Part shown: piece after piece, positions 45,473-54,496 of the stretch
Layout: each line of letters begins with the position of its first letter
Numbering within the stretch: position 1 is the stretch's first letter
Assembly (NCBI GenBank): GCA_913056125.1
Contig: CAJXNC010000009.1
Location: 1 to 64,000 of the forward strand
DNA from: an uncultured Altererythrobacter sp.
GTDB taxonomy: Bacteria > Pseudomonadota > Alphaproteobacteria > Sphingomonadales > Sphingomonadaceae
DNA length: 64,000 bases
Direction: 5' to 3'
Notes under the pieces: generated by a model
The model's input: only the letters and a program-made list of their open reading frames with translations
Told to the model about the DNA's origin: nothing
Database searches by the model: none
Made by a program: the position numbers and the translations under genes

Positions 45473-47778
45473 TGCATTTGGCAGGACAGAAATTGCGCGC
45501 CTGGCGCGAGGCGCAGGATCCTCCCCTCTCGGCGGAGGAGTTCGGCGCGCGCTTCGGTATCCCCAAACCGTGGCCCAGCCGCACCGTCTATGGCTGGGAG
45601 GCAAAAGGCAAGATCCCGCGTGCACCGGTGCAAAAGCGGCTTGCCGAACTCGGAATTTGCGACCCGGCGGACTGGCTGGAACCCGCACACAAGGGGGCCG
45701 AGGTTGGGCAGAAAGTGAGCAAGGAGACGCACAGCTTCTTCGACATGCACCGCCACGGCTATGTTCGTGTGGCGACGAGCACACCCGAAGTTCGCACCGC
45801 CGATATTGGCCATAATTGTAAGGCGATCGTGGACGAAGCTCGGCGCGCGCATGCAGCGCATGTCGACCTGCTCATCTATCCCGAGCTTTGCCTCTCCTCC
45901 TACATGCTCGACGATCTGGTCATGCAGTCGGCCTTCCTCGCCCGCGTCGAGCAGGCGGTGGGCGAAGTGGTCAAGGCGAGCCGTGACCTCTCGCCCGTCC
46001 TGCTGATCGGCGCGCCGCTGCTGGCCAACAACCAGCTCTACAATTGCGCGCTGGTGATTGCCGCGGGCAAGCTGCTCGGCGTCGTCCCCAAGTCCTACCT
46101 GCCCAATTACCGCGAGTTCTACGAGAAGCGATGGTTCGCCCATGGCCGCAATGTCATTGGCGAGACGATAAAGGTGGGTAGCCTCGAAGCGCCCTTCGGA
46201 AGCGACCTCGTATTCGCCTCGACGCAGAACCGCGACTTCAAGCTGCATGTCGAGATCTGCGAGGACATGTGGTCCCCCGCCCCGCCCTCGATAGACGGCG
46301 TGCTGGCAGGCGCGACAATCTGCGCCAACCTCTCCGCCTCCAACATCGTCATCGGCAAGGCGGATGAGCGACACCTGCTGGTGCGTTCTTCCTCCAGCCG
46401 CCTCGCCTGCGCCTATGTCTATTCCGCCGCCGGCCATGGCGAAAGCACGACCGACCATGCCTGGGACGGACAGGGCATGATCTACGAGCTGGGTGAATTG
46501 CTGGCCGAAAGCGAACGCTTCCGCCGCCACCCCGAACTGTGCGTGGCCGATGTCGATTGCCAGCGCATCGTCGGCGACCGCATCCGCCTCAAGACCTTCG
46601 ACGATGCGGTCGAACATGCCGGGCGCCCGCAAAAGAGCTTCCGCACGATTGCGATGCCGCATTTCCCGCATCACGGCGAGATCGGCCTCACCCGCCCGAT
46701 TGCGCGCTTCCCCTTCGTGCCTGATCGCGAGCACAAGCTCGACGAGGATTGCTACGAGGCGTTCAACATCCAGGTCGACGGCCTCATGCGCCGGGTTGAG
46801 GCGACGAAACCCAAGAGCCTCGTCATCGGAATTTCGGGCGGTCTCGATTCAACGCATGCGCTGATCGTCGCGGCCAAGACTTGCGACCGGCTCGGCCTGC
46901 CGCGCGACACCATCCGCGCCTATACCATGCCCGGCTTCGGCACGACCGATCACACAAAATCCAATGCATGGGGGCTGATGGAGAAGTTCCACGTCCATGC
47001 GGAGGAAATCGATATCCGCCCGGCATCGACCAAGATGCTGCAGGATATCGGGCATGACTTCGCCGACGGGAAACCCGTCTATGACGTGACTTTCGAGAAC
47101 GTGCAGGCGGGCCTGCGCACGGATTACCTGTTCCGCCTTGCCGGGCAGCATAGTGGCTTCGTGATCGGAACGGGCGATTTGTCCGAACTGGCCTTGGGTT
47201 GGTGCACCTATGGCGTGGGCGACCAGATGAGCCATTACGCGGTCAATGCCGGCGTGCCCAAGACTTTGATCCAGCACCTGATCCGCTGGGCGATCCGTTC
47301 AGAACAGTTCACGCATGAGACCGATGCGATCCTGCAGGCCGTGCTCGATACAGAGATCACGCCCGAATTGGTGCCGGTGGGCGAAAACGGCGAAGTGCAG
47401 AGCACCGAAGCCAAGGTCGGCCCTTACGAGCTCAACGACTTCTTCCTGCACAACATCATGCGCTGGGGCCTGCCGCCTTCCAAGGTGGCCTTCATGGCCT
47501 GGCATGCCTGGCGCGATGTCGAGCGCGGCGACTGGCCGGCCTTCTTCCCCGAAAATGCGCGCAATGAGTACGACCTCCCGACCATCCGCAAGTGGCTGGA
47601 GAACTTCCTCGTCCGCTTCTTCCAGTTCAGCCAGTACAAGCGCAGCGCCATTCCCAACGGCCCCAAGGTTTCGAGCGGCGGCGCACTCTCCCCGCGCGGG
47701 GACTGGCGCGCACCGTCCGATGCCGTGGCCGATGTCTGGCTCGACGAACTCAGGGCAAACGTGCCCGAGAGGGAATGA
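45472..47778 (+). CDS. nadE: Glutamine-dependent NAD+ synthetase with an N-terminal HTH domain
   Basis: 768 residues from ATG 45472. Residues 1-81 are a Cro/XRE-like helix-turn-helix domain (LSAEEFGARFGIPKP, TVYGWEAKGKIPR). From residue 82 a complete two-domain NadE follows: a nitrilase-type glutaminase with E138 (YPELCLS), K207 (VPKSYLPN) and C263 (EICEDMW), then the synthetase with the PP-loop SGGLDS (455-460). It makes NAD+ from nicotinic acid adenine dinucleotide, with ammonia tunnelled from glutamine. A GTG at 45715 would give NadE alone (687 residues, the normal length), so two products or a separate regulator in related genomes are possible. No stop codon or frameshift lies between the parts. 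The ORF is open further upstream to 44539, but that part is antisense to the MFS gene. Confidence 0.85.
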   Translation: MHLAGQKLRAWREAQDPPLSAEEFGARFGIPKPWPSRTVYGWEAKGKIPRAPVQKRLAELGICDPADWLEPAHKGAEVGQKVSKETHSFFDMHRHGYVRVATSTPEVRTADIGHNCKAIVDEARRAHAAHVDLLIYPELCLSSYMLDDLVMQSAFLARVEQAVGEVVKASRDLSPVLLIGAPLLANNQLYNCALVIAAGKLLGVVPKSYLPNYREFYEKRWFAHGRNVIGETIKVGSLEAPFGSDLVFASTQNRDFKLHVEICEDMWSPAPPSIDGVLAGATICANLSASNIVIGKADERHLLVRSSSSRLACAYVYSAAGHGESTTDHAWDGQGMIYELGELLAESERFRRHPELCVADVDCQRIVGDRIRLKTFDDAVEHAGRPQKSFRTIAMPHFPHHGEIGLTRPIARFPFVPDREHKLDEDCYEAFNIQVDGLMRRVEATKPKSLVIGISGGLDSTHALIVAAKTCDRLGLPRDTIRAYTMPGFGTTDHTKSNAWGLMEKFHVHAEEIDIRPASTKMLQDIGHDFADGKPVYDVTFENVQAGLRTDYLFRLAGQHSGFVIGTGDLSELALGWCTYGVGDQMSHYAVNAGVPKTLIQHLIRWAIRSEQFTHETDAILQAVLDTEITPELVPVGENGEVQSTEAKVGPYELNDFFLHNIMRWGLPPSKVAFMAWHAWRDVERGDWPAFFPENARNEYDLPTIRKWLENFLVRFFQFSQYKRSAIPNGPKVSSGGALSPRGDWRAPSDAVADVWLDELRANVPERE

Positions 47779-47781
47779 GCG

Positions 47782-49005
47782 CTATTCGCTCGGGCTGATC
47801 TTCAGCACCACGCCATCGGCCATGTCGCTGAGCAGATAGAGATTACCGTCCGGGCCGGTGCGCACATCGCGCCAGCGCTGCCCCAGATCCTGGAACAGGT
47901 GTTCGGGCTCGCCGATCGGCATTCCCAGCTGGTCCGTGTCGTAGCGAAGGATGCCCTGGCTGAAGCTGGCGAGGAACAGGTCGCTCGTCCATTCGGGCAT
48001 GTTCTCACCCGAATAGAATTCCAGATTGCCCGGATTGAGCGAAGGCGGGCCATAGACCAGCACCGGATCGATCACGCCGGGGCGATTGCGGATGAATTCC
48101 TGCTGCTGCCCGTCATAGTGGAAGCCCTGCGTCACCGAGATCCAGCCATAATCGCCATCGCGCAGGATGCGGTTGACTTCGTCCCCGCCGCGCGGACCGA
48201 ATTCGCTTTCCCAGATCTCGCCGGTGAATGTGTTGAAGGTGAGGCCGAGCTGGTTGCGATGGCCGGTCGACCACACTTCAGGAGCATGGCCTTCCACGCC
48301 GACCCAGGGATTGCCTTCGGGCACGCTGCCATCATCGTTGAGGCGCAGGATCTTGCCGAAATGCTTGGAGGTGTCGGCAACCATCTCGCCCCAATTGCGA
48401 TCGCCGCTGGTGACGAAGAGATAGCCGTCCGGATCGAACAGGATGCGCCCGCCGAAAGACCCGAAAGCCGGACCCTGCCCGCAGCACTTTTCGGGGACGG
48501 GCGCGCCGCCATACCAAGTGTCGGTAATGAAGATATCCTCGACATCGGCAAGCGTGCTGCCGCCATCCCAACGGCCACGCGCCACGGCCAAAGCCGCACT
48601 TTGCGGGACGTCCGGATCGGGCTTGGAATAGGCGAAATAGACCAGCCTGTTTTCCGCGAAATCGGGATGCAGGGCGATGTCGAAAATGCCGGAAATGCCG
48701 ACGATAAACATGTCGGGCAGTCCGGTGATCGGCGTCGGGTCGAGCTCGCCATTACGGATGACGCGCAGGACGCCCTCATTGCGTTCGCTGACCAATATGT
48801 CGCCTTCGGGTGTCCAGGCCATGCCCCAAGGATAGTTGATCCCGCGGGCGATGACTTCCACATCCACGGAAGCCTCATCCGTGTCGTATTGCCAGTGGGT
48901 ACCTTCAAGTTCCACGCCCTGGAACGGCGGTGCGTCCTGCGCCGTTGCAATACCTCCACAAAGCGCAAATGCCGACACGGCGGCCAGAGCCTTCCAAGCT
49001 TTCAT
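47782..49005 (-). CDS. Secreted PQQ-dependent sugar dehydrogenase-like protein, copy 1
   Basis: 407 residues from ATG 49005. Signal peptide (KAWKALAAVSAFALCGG, cleavage near ATAQ). Six-bladed propeller of the glucose/sorbosone dehydrogenase family (GSDH): NYPWGMAWTPEGDILVSER, DIALHPDFAENRLVYFAYS, CCGQGPAFGSFGGRI, STGHRNQLGLTFNT and GGDEVNRI are the characteristic blade motifs. It oxidises aldoses in the periplasm when loaded with PQQ. PQQ synthesis genes are not in the window. Converges with nadE after three bases. Confidence 0.9.
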   Translation of the reverse strand: MKAWKALAAVSAFALCGGIATAQDAPPFQGVELEGTHWQYDTDEASVDVEVIARGINYPWGMAWTPEGDILVSERNEGVLRVIRNGELDPTPITGLPDMFIVGISGIFDIALHPDFAENRLVYFAYSKPDPDVPQSAALAVARGRWDGGSTLADVEDIFITDTWYGGAPVPEKCCGQGPAFGSFGGRILFDPDGYLFVTSGDRNWGEMVADTSKHFGKILRLNDDGSVPEGNPWVGVEGHAPEVWSTGHRNQLGLTFNTFTGEIWESEFGPRGGDEVNRILRDGDYGWISVTQGFHYDGQQQEFIRNRPGVIDPVLVYGPPSLNPGNLEFYSGENMPEWTSDLFLASFSQGILRYDTDQLGMPIGEPEHLFQDLGQRWRDVRTGPDGNLYLLSDMADGVVLKISPSE

Positions 49006-49176
49006 CAATGTCCCTTTCCCTCCGGGCACCCCTTCCATGGCCGCCCTTTGTCCATATCCTATGGCGATGCCCGAGCGGGCACAATGACTTTGTCCGGGAT
49101 ATCGGCAGGCATCGGCTTTCTCTTTTGACCGGAGCAAACTGGAAAGCATGGCAAAGAAAGTCCACAGACGGTGACT

Positions 49177-49932
49177 ATGACCAAAGCGGTACTCATCACT
49201 GGCGGCGCGCAGCGCATCGGCGCCGCCATGACGCGGCGCTTCGGTGAAGCGGGATGGCATGTCGTGATCCACTGCCATCGTTCGTGCGAAGAGGCCGACG
49301 AACTTGCCCGGAATCTTCCCAGTGCCGAAGTCGTCCGCTGCGATCTGGCCGATGGCGATGCTGCCGTCGCCATGGTCGAAGAAATTGCCGCGCGGCTCCT
49401 CGACTGGCGGGCGCTGGTGAACAATGCCGGGATTTTTAGCGAGGATTCGGTAACCGCTCTCGATCCGGCGACGAACAGCCTGTCCATGCAGGTCAATGCA
49501 ACCACACCCATGCTCATGGCACAGGCTTTTCTCGCCTCGGCACGGTCGCGTGCGGGACGCCGGGTGATCCAGCTTACCGACCAGAAGATGGAGAACCCCA
49601 ATCCCGATTTCTTCTCCTATTCGATGAGCAAGTTCGCGGTCGACGGGGCGGCGCAGATGCTCGCCATGTCGACCGGCAAGGACGATCGCGTCTATCGCCT
49701 GGCGCCCGGAGCGATCCTGGCCAGCCACGATCAGTCACATGCGGAGGCCGAGACCTCGCACCGCATGAACCTGCTCGAGCGCCGTACCAGCGCCCGCGAA
49801 GTCGCCGATGCGGCGCTGTTCCTGGCGGAAGGCCCGCTGGCAAACGGTTCGTCGCTCTATGTCGATTCCGGCCAGCACCTGTTGTCGCAGCCGCGCGACG
49901 TGCTTTACCTTGCCCGCGGAGAGGATAGCTAA
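49177..49932 (+). CDS. SDR oxidoreductase, FolM/pteridine reductase-like
   Basis: 251 residues from ATG 49177. Rossmann motif TGGAQRIGAAMTRRF (residues 8-22), NNAG (about 88) and catalytic YSMSK (about 150). The start ITGGAQRIG with HVVIHCHRS is typical of dihydromonapterin/pteridine reductases. It sits first in a tight operon with a cytochrome b and a molybdopterin protein, so a pterin-related role is attractive but not shown. The stop codon overlaps the next ATG by one base. Confidence 0.83.
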   Translation: MTKAVLITGGAQRIGAAMTRRFGEAGWHVVIHCHRSCEEADELARNLPSAEVVRCDLADGDAAVAMVEEIAARLLDWRALVNNAGIFSEDSVTALDPATNSLSMQVNATTPMLMAQAFLASARSRAGRRVIQLTDQKMENPNPDFFSYSMSKFAVDGAAQMLAMSTGKDDRVYRLAPGAILASHDQSHAEAETSHRMNLLERRTSAREVADAALFLAEGPLANGSSLYVDSGQHLLSQPRDVLYLARGEDS

Positions 49933-50630
49933 TGGCAAGCAAACCTAAAAAGCCGAGGAAGAAGCACGCGCTCAGCACGCGCATCTGGCACTGGGTGAAC
50001 GTGGTCTCGGTCACGATCCTGTTCATGTCGGGGCTGAACATCTCGAACGGCCATCGCCGCCTGTACTGGGGCGATTGGGGCTTTGCATCAGAGCATGCCT
50101 GGCTCGAAGTGCCGCGCTTCCCCGGCTGGGCGACCATACCCGGTCATTACAGCCTCGCCACGGCACGCGACTGGCATGTGATCTTCGCCTGGGTCTTCGC
50201 GCTCGGCCTGCTCTTCTTCATGGTCCGCGCGCTGATGAACGGGCATTTCCGCCGCGACCTGTTCACGAAGCTGGCCGAATGGAGACCGAAGAATGTCTGG
50301 CATGACATTGTCGAGCACCTGAAATTCAACTTCGAACACGAAGGCGTGAAATTCAACTTCCTGCAGAAGGTCGCCTATTCGGGAGTGATCTTCGTGGTCC
50401 TGCCACTGATGATCTTTACCGGCATGGTGATGAGCCCCGGTGCCGAAGCAGCCGTTCCGTGGCTGGGGGACCTCCTGGGCGGCAGGCAGAGCGCACGCTC
50501 GATACACTTCATCTGCGCCTTCCTGCTTCTGGCATTCTTCGTGGTGCATATCGCGCTGGTGCTGCTTTCCGGACCGATCAAGCAGGTCCGCGACATGATT
50601 ACGGGAGGGAAGATCGATGAAGAGGCGTAA
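49932..50630 (+). CDS. Cytochrome b/b6 (Ni-hydrogenase/YedZ-type) membrane subunit
   Basis: 232 residues. Four or five hydrophobic segments with histidines at HWVNVVSVTILFMSGL (about residue 19), GHYSLATARDWHVIFAWVFA and IHFICAFLLLAFFVVHIALVL, which are candidate b-heme ligands. A Lys/Arg-rich N-terminus is cytosolic. It likely passes electrons to or from the molybdopterin subunit encoded 14 bases into its 3' end. Confidence 0.87.
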   Translation: MASKPKKPRKKHALSTRIWHWVNVVSVTILFMSGLNISNGHRRLYWGDWGFASEHAWLEVPRFPGWATIPGHYSLATARDWHVIFAWVFALGLLFFMVRALMNGHFRRDLFTKLAEWRPKNVWHDIVEHLKFNFEHEGVKFNFLQKVAYSGVIFVVLPLMIFTGMVMSPGAEAAVPWLGDLLGGRQSARSIHFICAFLLLAFFVVHIALVLLSGPIKQVRDMITGGKIDEEA

Positions 50631-51360
50631 TTTCCTCGTCGCCCTCGGCGCGACCTTTGTTGCCGGCTGCGATGCCATCAGCGATAGCAAGATCTTCGGA
50701 TCGCTGGTCGAGACCGCCGGCAATTGGCACCGCGGCATCCACCGGGCGCTCGGCGTCGGGCGGATCACCATGGCACCCGAATTCACGCGGGCTGATATCT
50801 CGCCCTTCTTCCGTGGCAATGGTAGCCTCGAAGTGGACAGCGATGCCTATCGCGCTTCGGCGGCAAACGGCTTTGCCGATTGGCGGCTGTCGATCACCGG
50901 GCTGGTCGACAATGAGCTGTCCCTTTCGATGGACGAAATCCGCGCCCTCCCCCAGCGCACCCAGATCACCCGCCACGATTGCGTGGAAGGCTGGAGCGCG
51001 ATCGGTGAATGGACCGGGCCGCAATTGTCGAGCATCCTCGAAATGGCCGGCGTGCAGGAAGGCGCGCGCTTCGCCGTCTTCCGTTGCGCCGACAATCTCA
51101 ATGGCGCGGACTATTACGAGAGTTGCGACATGGACGATGCCTTCCACCCGCAGACTGTGGTGGCACACCAGCTTAATGGCGAGGCCTTGCCCGTCCTCAA
51201 CGGCGCTCCCTTGCGCCTGCGGCTCGAACGCCAGCTTGGCTACAAGCACGCCAAGTATCTGACCGGGGTCGAACTGGTCGCCAGCCTCGACGATATCGAG
51301 GGCGGCAGAGGCGGCTATTGGGAGGATCGCGCCGGCTACCAATGGTATGCGGGGATCTGA
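50617..51360 (+). CDS. Molybdopterin-dependent oxidoreductase (MsrP/sulfite oxidase-like)
   Basis: 247 residues. Tat-like leader MKRRNFLVALGATFVAGC, which also has a lipobox cysteine (VAGC), so export as a folded protein with lipid anchoring is possible. The Mo-binding cysteine is C122 in RHDCVEGWSAIGEW; RCADNLNGADYYES and LRLRLERQLGYKHAKYLTGVEL complete the oxidoreductase molybdopterin domain. A periplasmic reductase (for example of oxidised methionine) is the best analogy. It overlaps the cytochrome b gene by 14 bases. Confidence 0.9.
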   Translation: MKRRNFLVALGATFVAGCDAISDSKIFGSLVETAGNWHRGIHRALGVGRITMAPEFTRADISPFFRGNGSLEVDSDAYRASAANGFADWRLSITGLVDNELSLSMDEIRALPQRTQITRHDCVEGWSAIGEWTGPQLSSILEMAGVQEGARFAVFRCADNLNGADYYESCDMDDAFHPQTVVAHQLNGEALPVLNGAPLRLRLERQLGYKHAKYLTGVELVASLDDIEGGRGGYWEDRAGYQWYAGI

Positions 51361-51801
51361 TCAGCCTTCTTCGGGCCAGCGTTCGAGCGAGTTCTTCCAG
51401 CTCATCGCAACCATCTGCTCGAGCACATCGAGATCGATATCGGCCAGCTTGTTGACGTAGATACAGCCGCCGGGCTTGGAGTACTTTCCGAGCTTCTCGC
51501 GTAGTGCAATGAAAGGCGCCTGGTCGCCATCCTTGCCGCAATTGAGCAGATAGAGCGAATGCTTGGCCTTGCGAGGCGAGAAGCCGACGCGGCAAATTTC
51601 GCCCTTGCGCCCGGCATCGGTCTCGTATTCGTAGGCACCATAGCCAATGATCGTGGGGCCCCACATGACCGGTTCCACGCCTGTCACTTTGCGGAACAGA
51701 GCATCCATGACCATCGCATCCTCGCGCTTGCCGGGATGCTCAACTGCCTCAATGAAGGCTTCGACGCTGACATCGGTCGGCTTGGTCTTGTTCTCCGCCA
51801 C
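51361..51801 (-). CDS. DUF1801 domain protein
   Basis: 146 residues from GTG 51801, with GGGGAG six bases upstream. Signature of the DUF1801/YdhG family: MDALFRKVTGVEPVMWGPTIIGYGAYEY (about residues 32-60) and RVGFSPRKAKHSLYLL. The family has a winged beta-sheet fold and an unknown function. The stop is directly adjacent to the Mo oxidoreductase stop, so the genes converge. Confidence 0.87.
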   Translation of the reverse strand: MAENKTKPTDVSVEAFIEAVEHPGKREDAMVMDALFRKVTGVEPVMWGPTIIGYGAYEYETDAGRKGEICRVGFSPRKAKHSLYLLNCGKDGDQAPFIALREKLGKYSKPGGCIYVNKLADIDLDVLEQMVAMSWKNSLERWPEEG

Positions 51802-51904
51802 GGTCACTCCCCTTCGACCGATGATCCTATCGGGCGATTGACAGTCTGCAAGCCCGTCTGCAAACCCTGCCGGACAAAGTTGAACAGGGGGAGATGGCCC
51901 ACTC

Positions 51905-53218
51905 ATGTGGCTGCTCGACAAGATGCTCAAGAAGCTGATCCGTGCCGGTCAGCTCATTATCGTCGATTACGATGGCAAGACTTACGAATACGGACCGGGT
52001 GGCGGAACGCCGGAAACGGGCGACCAGCCGCTGATCGTTCGCCTGTCGGACAAGAGGGCCTCCAAGCACATCGCCCGCTATCCGCAACTCGGTGCCGCCG
52101 AGGCCTTTATGTGGGGCTGGATGGATATCGAGGAACCGCACGATTTGCGCGACCTGATCCTGTTCGTAACAGCGCAGTCCAAGGCGCATGGCGATCGGGC
52201 ATTGCAGCCGCAGGGTCCGCTCAAGCGGCTGGCGCAAAAGGCCGCAGCGAAGGCCGACAGCGTCAATCTGCGTAGCAAGGCACGCAAGAATGCCGAGCAT
52301 ACCTACAACCTCACGCGGCGGCTCTACGAGCTGTTCCTAGATGAGGACCGGCAATACACGATGGGCTATCACCGCACGCCCGATGTCAGCCTGGAAAAGG
52401 CGCAGCTGGACAAGAAGGCGCATATCGCCGCCAAGATGTACATGCAGAAGGCGCGCGAGATGGATCGCCCGCTGCGCGTGCTCGATATCGGCTGCGGCTG
52501 GGGCGGCCTCGCCCTCTATCTGCACAAGCATTACGGCGCCGAAGTGCTCGGCGTCGCGCTTGCGCCCGACCAGATCGCCTTTTGCAAGGAGCGCGCGAAG
52601 GCCGAAGGCGTGGACGACAAGGTCAAGTTCGCGCTGATGGATTACCGCGATGTCGAAGGCGAGTTTGACCGTATCAGCTCGGTCGGACTGCTCGAACATG
52701 TCGGCACGCCGCATTACCCGCAATTCATGGAAAAAACGCACCAGCTGCTGGCCAATGACGGCGTGATGTTCAGTCATTGCTGCGGCCGCGCTGGCCCCCC
52801 GGGCTTCACCGATGCCTTCACCCGCAAATATATCTTCCCCGGCGGCTACATCCCCGCTTTGTCCGAGCTGGTGACCGAAAGCGAGAAGGCCGGCTGGCAG
52901 GTGATGGATGTGGAGGCCATGCGCTTCCACTACAGCTACACGCTGGAGGAATGGTACAAGCGCACCGTCATGCACAAGGACGAGATCGTCGAAATGTATG
53001 ACGAGAAGTTCTACCGCATGTGGCTCTATTACCTCGCCGGCGCGGAGCAGAGTTTCCGCAACGGCACTCTGGTCAACTGGCAGCTCATCTATGTGAAGGA
53101 CCGCGCGGCGATCCCGATGACGGGCGACTTCGTCTATGAGGAGAGCGCCCGCCTGCGCGCGCTGGAAGAGCCGCCGCAATGGCATCTCGACCCGGCATTG
53201 AAGGAAGCTGCGGAGTAA
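51905..53218 (+). CDS. cfa: Cyclopropane-fatty-acyl-phospholipid synthase-like methyltransferase
   Basis: 437 residues. Adds a methylene from SAM across unsaturated phospholipid acyl chains at the inner membrane. N-terminal lipid-binding region (about 1-130), then MGYHRTPDVSLEKAQLDK (the characteristic entry to the SAM domain), VLDIGCGWGGLALYL (about 193-207), EHVGTPHYPQFM, and the C-terminal YTLEEWYKR and FYRMWLYYLAGAEQSFR. It is longer at the N-terminus than many alphaproteobacterial members. Confidence 0.92.
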   Translation: MWLLDKMLKKLIRAGQLIIVDYDGKTYEYGPGGGTPETGDQPLIVRLSDKRASKHIARYPQLGAAEAFMWGWMDIEEPHDLRDLILFVTAQSKAHGDRALQPQGPLKRLAQKAAAKADSVNLRSKARKNAEHTYNLTRRLYELFLDEDRQYTMGYHRTPDVSLEKAQLDKKAHIAAKMYMQKAREMDRPLRVLDIGCGWGGLALYLHKHYGAEVLGVALAPDQIAFCKERAKAEGVDDKVKFALMDYRDVEGEFDRISSVGLLEHVGTPHYPQFMEKTHQLLANDGVMFSHCCGRAGPPGFTDAFTRKYIFPGGYIPALSELVTESEKAGWQVMDVEAMRFHYSYTLEEWYKRTVMHKDEIVEMYDEKFYRMWLYYLAGAEQSFRNGTLVNWQLIYVKDRAAIPMTGDFVYEESARLRALEEPPQWHLDPALKEAAE

Positions 53219-53241
53219 TACGAAACCGAGGGGGAGTTCGG

Positions 53242-54459
53242 ATGTCGAAGAAGGCGTTACTGGCGGGTCTGGCCCTGATCGCATCGGCATCGGCTTTCGC
53301 CCAACCTGCCCAGCCGGGCGTGGCCGTGCCGCCGCTCAGCGATATCGGCTACATCTTCGACACCGCGGAAGTACACGGCATCCAGGTCGACGTGGTGGCG
53401 AAGGATTTCGCCCAGCCCTTCGCGCTCGAGGCTTTGCCCAATGGCGACATGCTGATCGTCGAGCGGGGTATCGGGCTGCGCCTGCTGCGCGGGGCCACCG
53501 GCTCCAATCCCGAGCTGGTCGAGGGTCGCGTAGCCGGCGTGCCCGAAGATGCGCCCGACATCTTCGCCTATGGCGTGATCGACATCGCGATCCATCCGGA
53601 ATTTGCAGAGAATGGCTGGATCTACTTCACCTTCAATCGCGGCGTTCCGGAGGAAGAGCGCGAGGAAGCGCTGATCCGTCCCGGCACGTTCGAAATCCTG
53701 CGCGGCACATGGACCGGCAGCGAGATTACCGGCATCGAGACGATCTTCAGCGCTGCGGGCACCGCTTATGCGGGCGGCAATCGCGTCCATGTCGCCGATG
53801 ACGGCATGGTCTGGGCGGCCACGACCGGCCCCTATGAAGGCACGTCGCAAGACCTTTCCGATGTCTATGGCAAGGTGCTGCGCCTGAACGAGGATGGCAG
53901 CATCCCGGGGGACAATCCCCTTGCCGGACAGGATGGCGTGCATCCGGCGATCTATTCCTACGGCCACCGCGACCAGCACGGCATGACCGTCCACCCCGGG
54001 ACGGGCCGCGTCTTCACCGTCGAGCACGGCCCCAATGGCGGCGACGAACTCAATCTGATCGAACCGGGGAGCAATTATGGCTGGCCCGATTTCAGCTTCG
54101 GGCGTGACTATGACGGCAGCGATTTGACCGATCTGCCCTTCGGTCCCGACACTGTGGAGCCGCTGGTCGTGTGGTTGCCTTCGATCGCCCCTTCGGGTGC
54201 GCTCTTTTATACTGGCGACGTCTTCCCCGAATGGCAGGGCAATATCTTCATCGGCAGTGCGCGCTGGGGCGAGATCAACAATACGGGCAGCCTGCAGCGC
54301 GTGGTCTTCAACGAGGATTTCGGCGAGCTGCGCCGCGAAGCGCTCTTGGCGCAACTCCACCACCGCGTGCGCGACATCGCCCAGGGCCCGGACGGCAATA
54401 TCTACGTGCTGACCGACGGGCCGACCCATGCGGTGCTGAGAATTTCGCGCGGCGAATAG
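53242..54459 (+). CDS. Secreted PQQ-dependent sugar dehydrogenase-like protein, copy 2
   Basis: 405 residues from ATG 53242, with GGGGAG nearby upstream. Signal peptide (SKKALLAGLALIASASA, cleavage near AFAQ). Same GSDH propeller family as the protein at 47782-49005: FALEALPNGDMLIVERG, DIAIHPEFAENGWIYFTF, YGHRDQHGMTVHPGTG, EHGPNGGDELNL and GNIFIGSARWGE. The two share blade motifs but differ clearly, so it is not a recent duplicate. Only 24 bases after cfa, so it may be cotranscribed. Confidence 0.9.
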   Translation: MSKKALLAGLALIASASAFAQPAQPGVAVPPLSDIGYIFDTAEVHGIQVDVVAKDFAQPFALEALPNGDMLIVERGIGLRLLRGATGSNPELVEGRVAGVPEDAPDIFAYGVIDIAIHPEFAENGWIYFTFNRGVPEEEREEALIRPGTFEILRGTWTGSEITGIETIFSAAGTAYAGGNRVHVADDGMVWAATTGPYEGTSQDLSDVYGKVLRLNEDGSIPGDNPLAGQDGVHPAIYSYGHRDQHGMTVHPGTGRVFTVEHGPNGGDELNLIEPGSNYGWPDFSFGRDYDGSDLTDLPFGPDTVEPLVVWLPSIAPSGALFYTGDVFPEWQGNIFIGSARWGEINNTGSLQRVVFNEDFGELRREALLAQLHHRVRDIAQGPDGNIYVLTDGPTHAVLRISRGE

Positions 54460-54496
54460 GCTGTAAAGGCCGCGCGCAAGCGCTAAGGCGCGCCGG

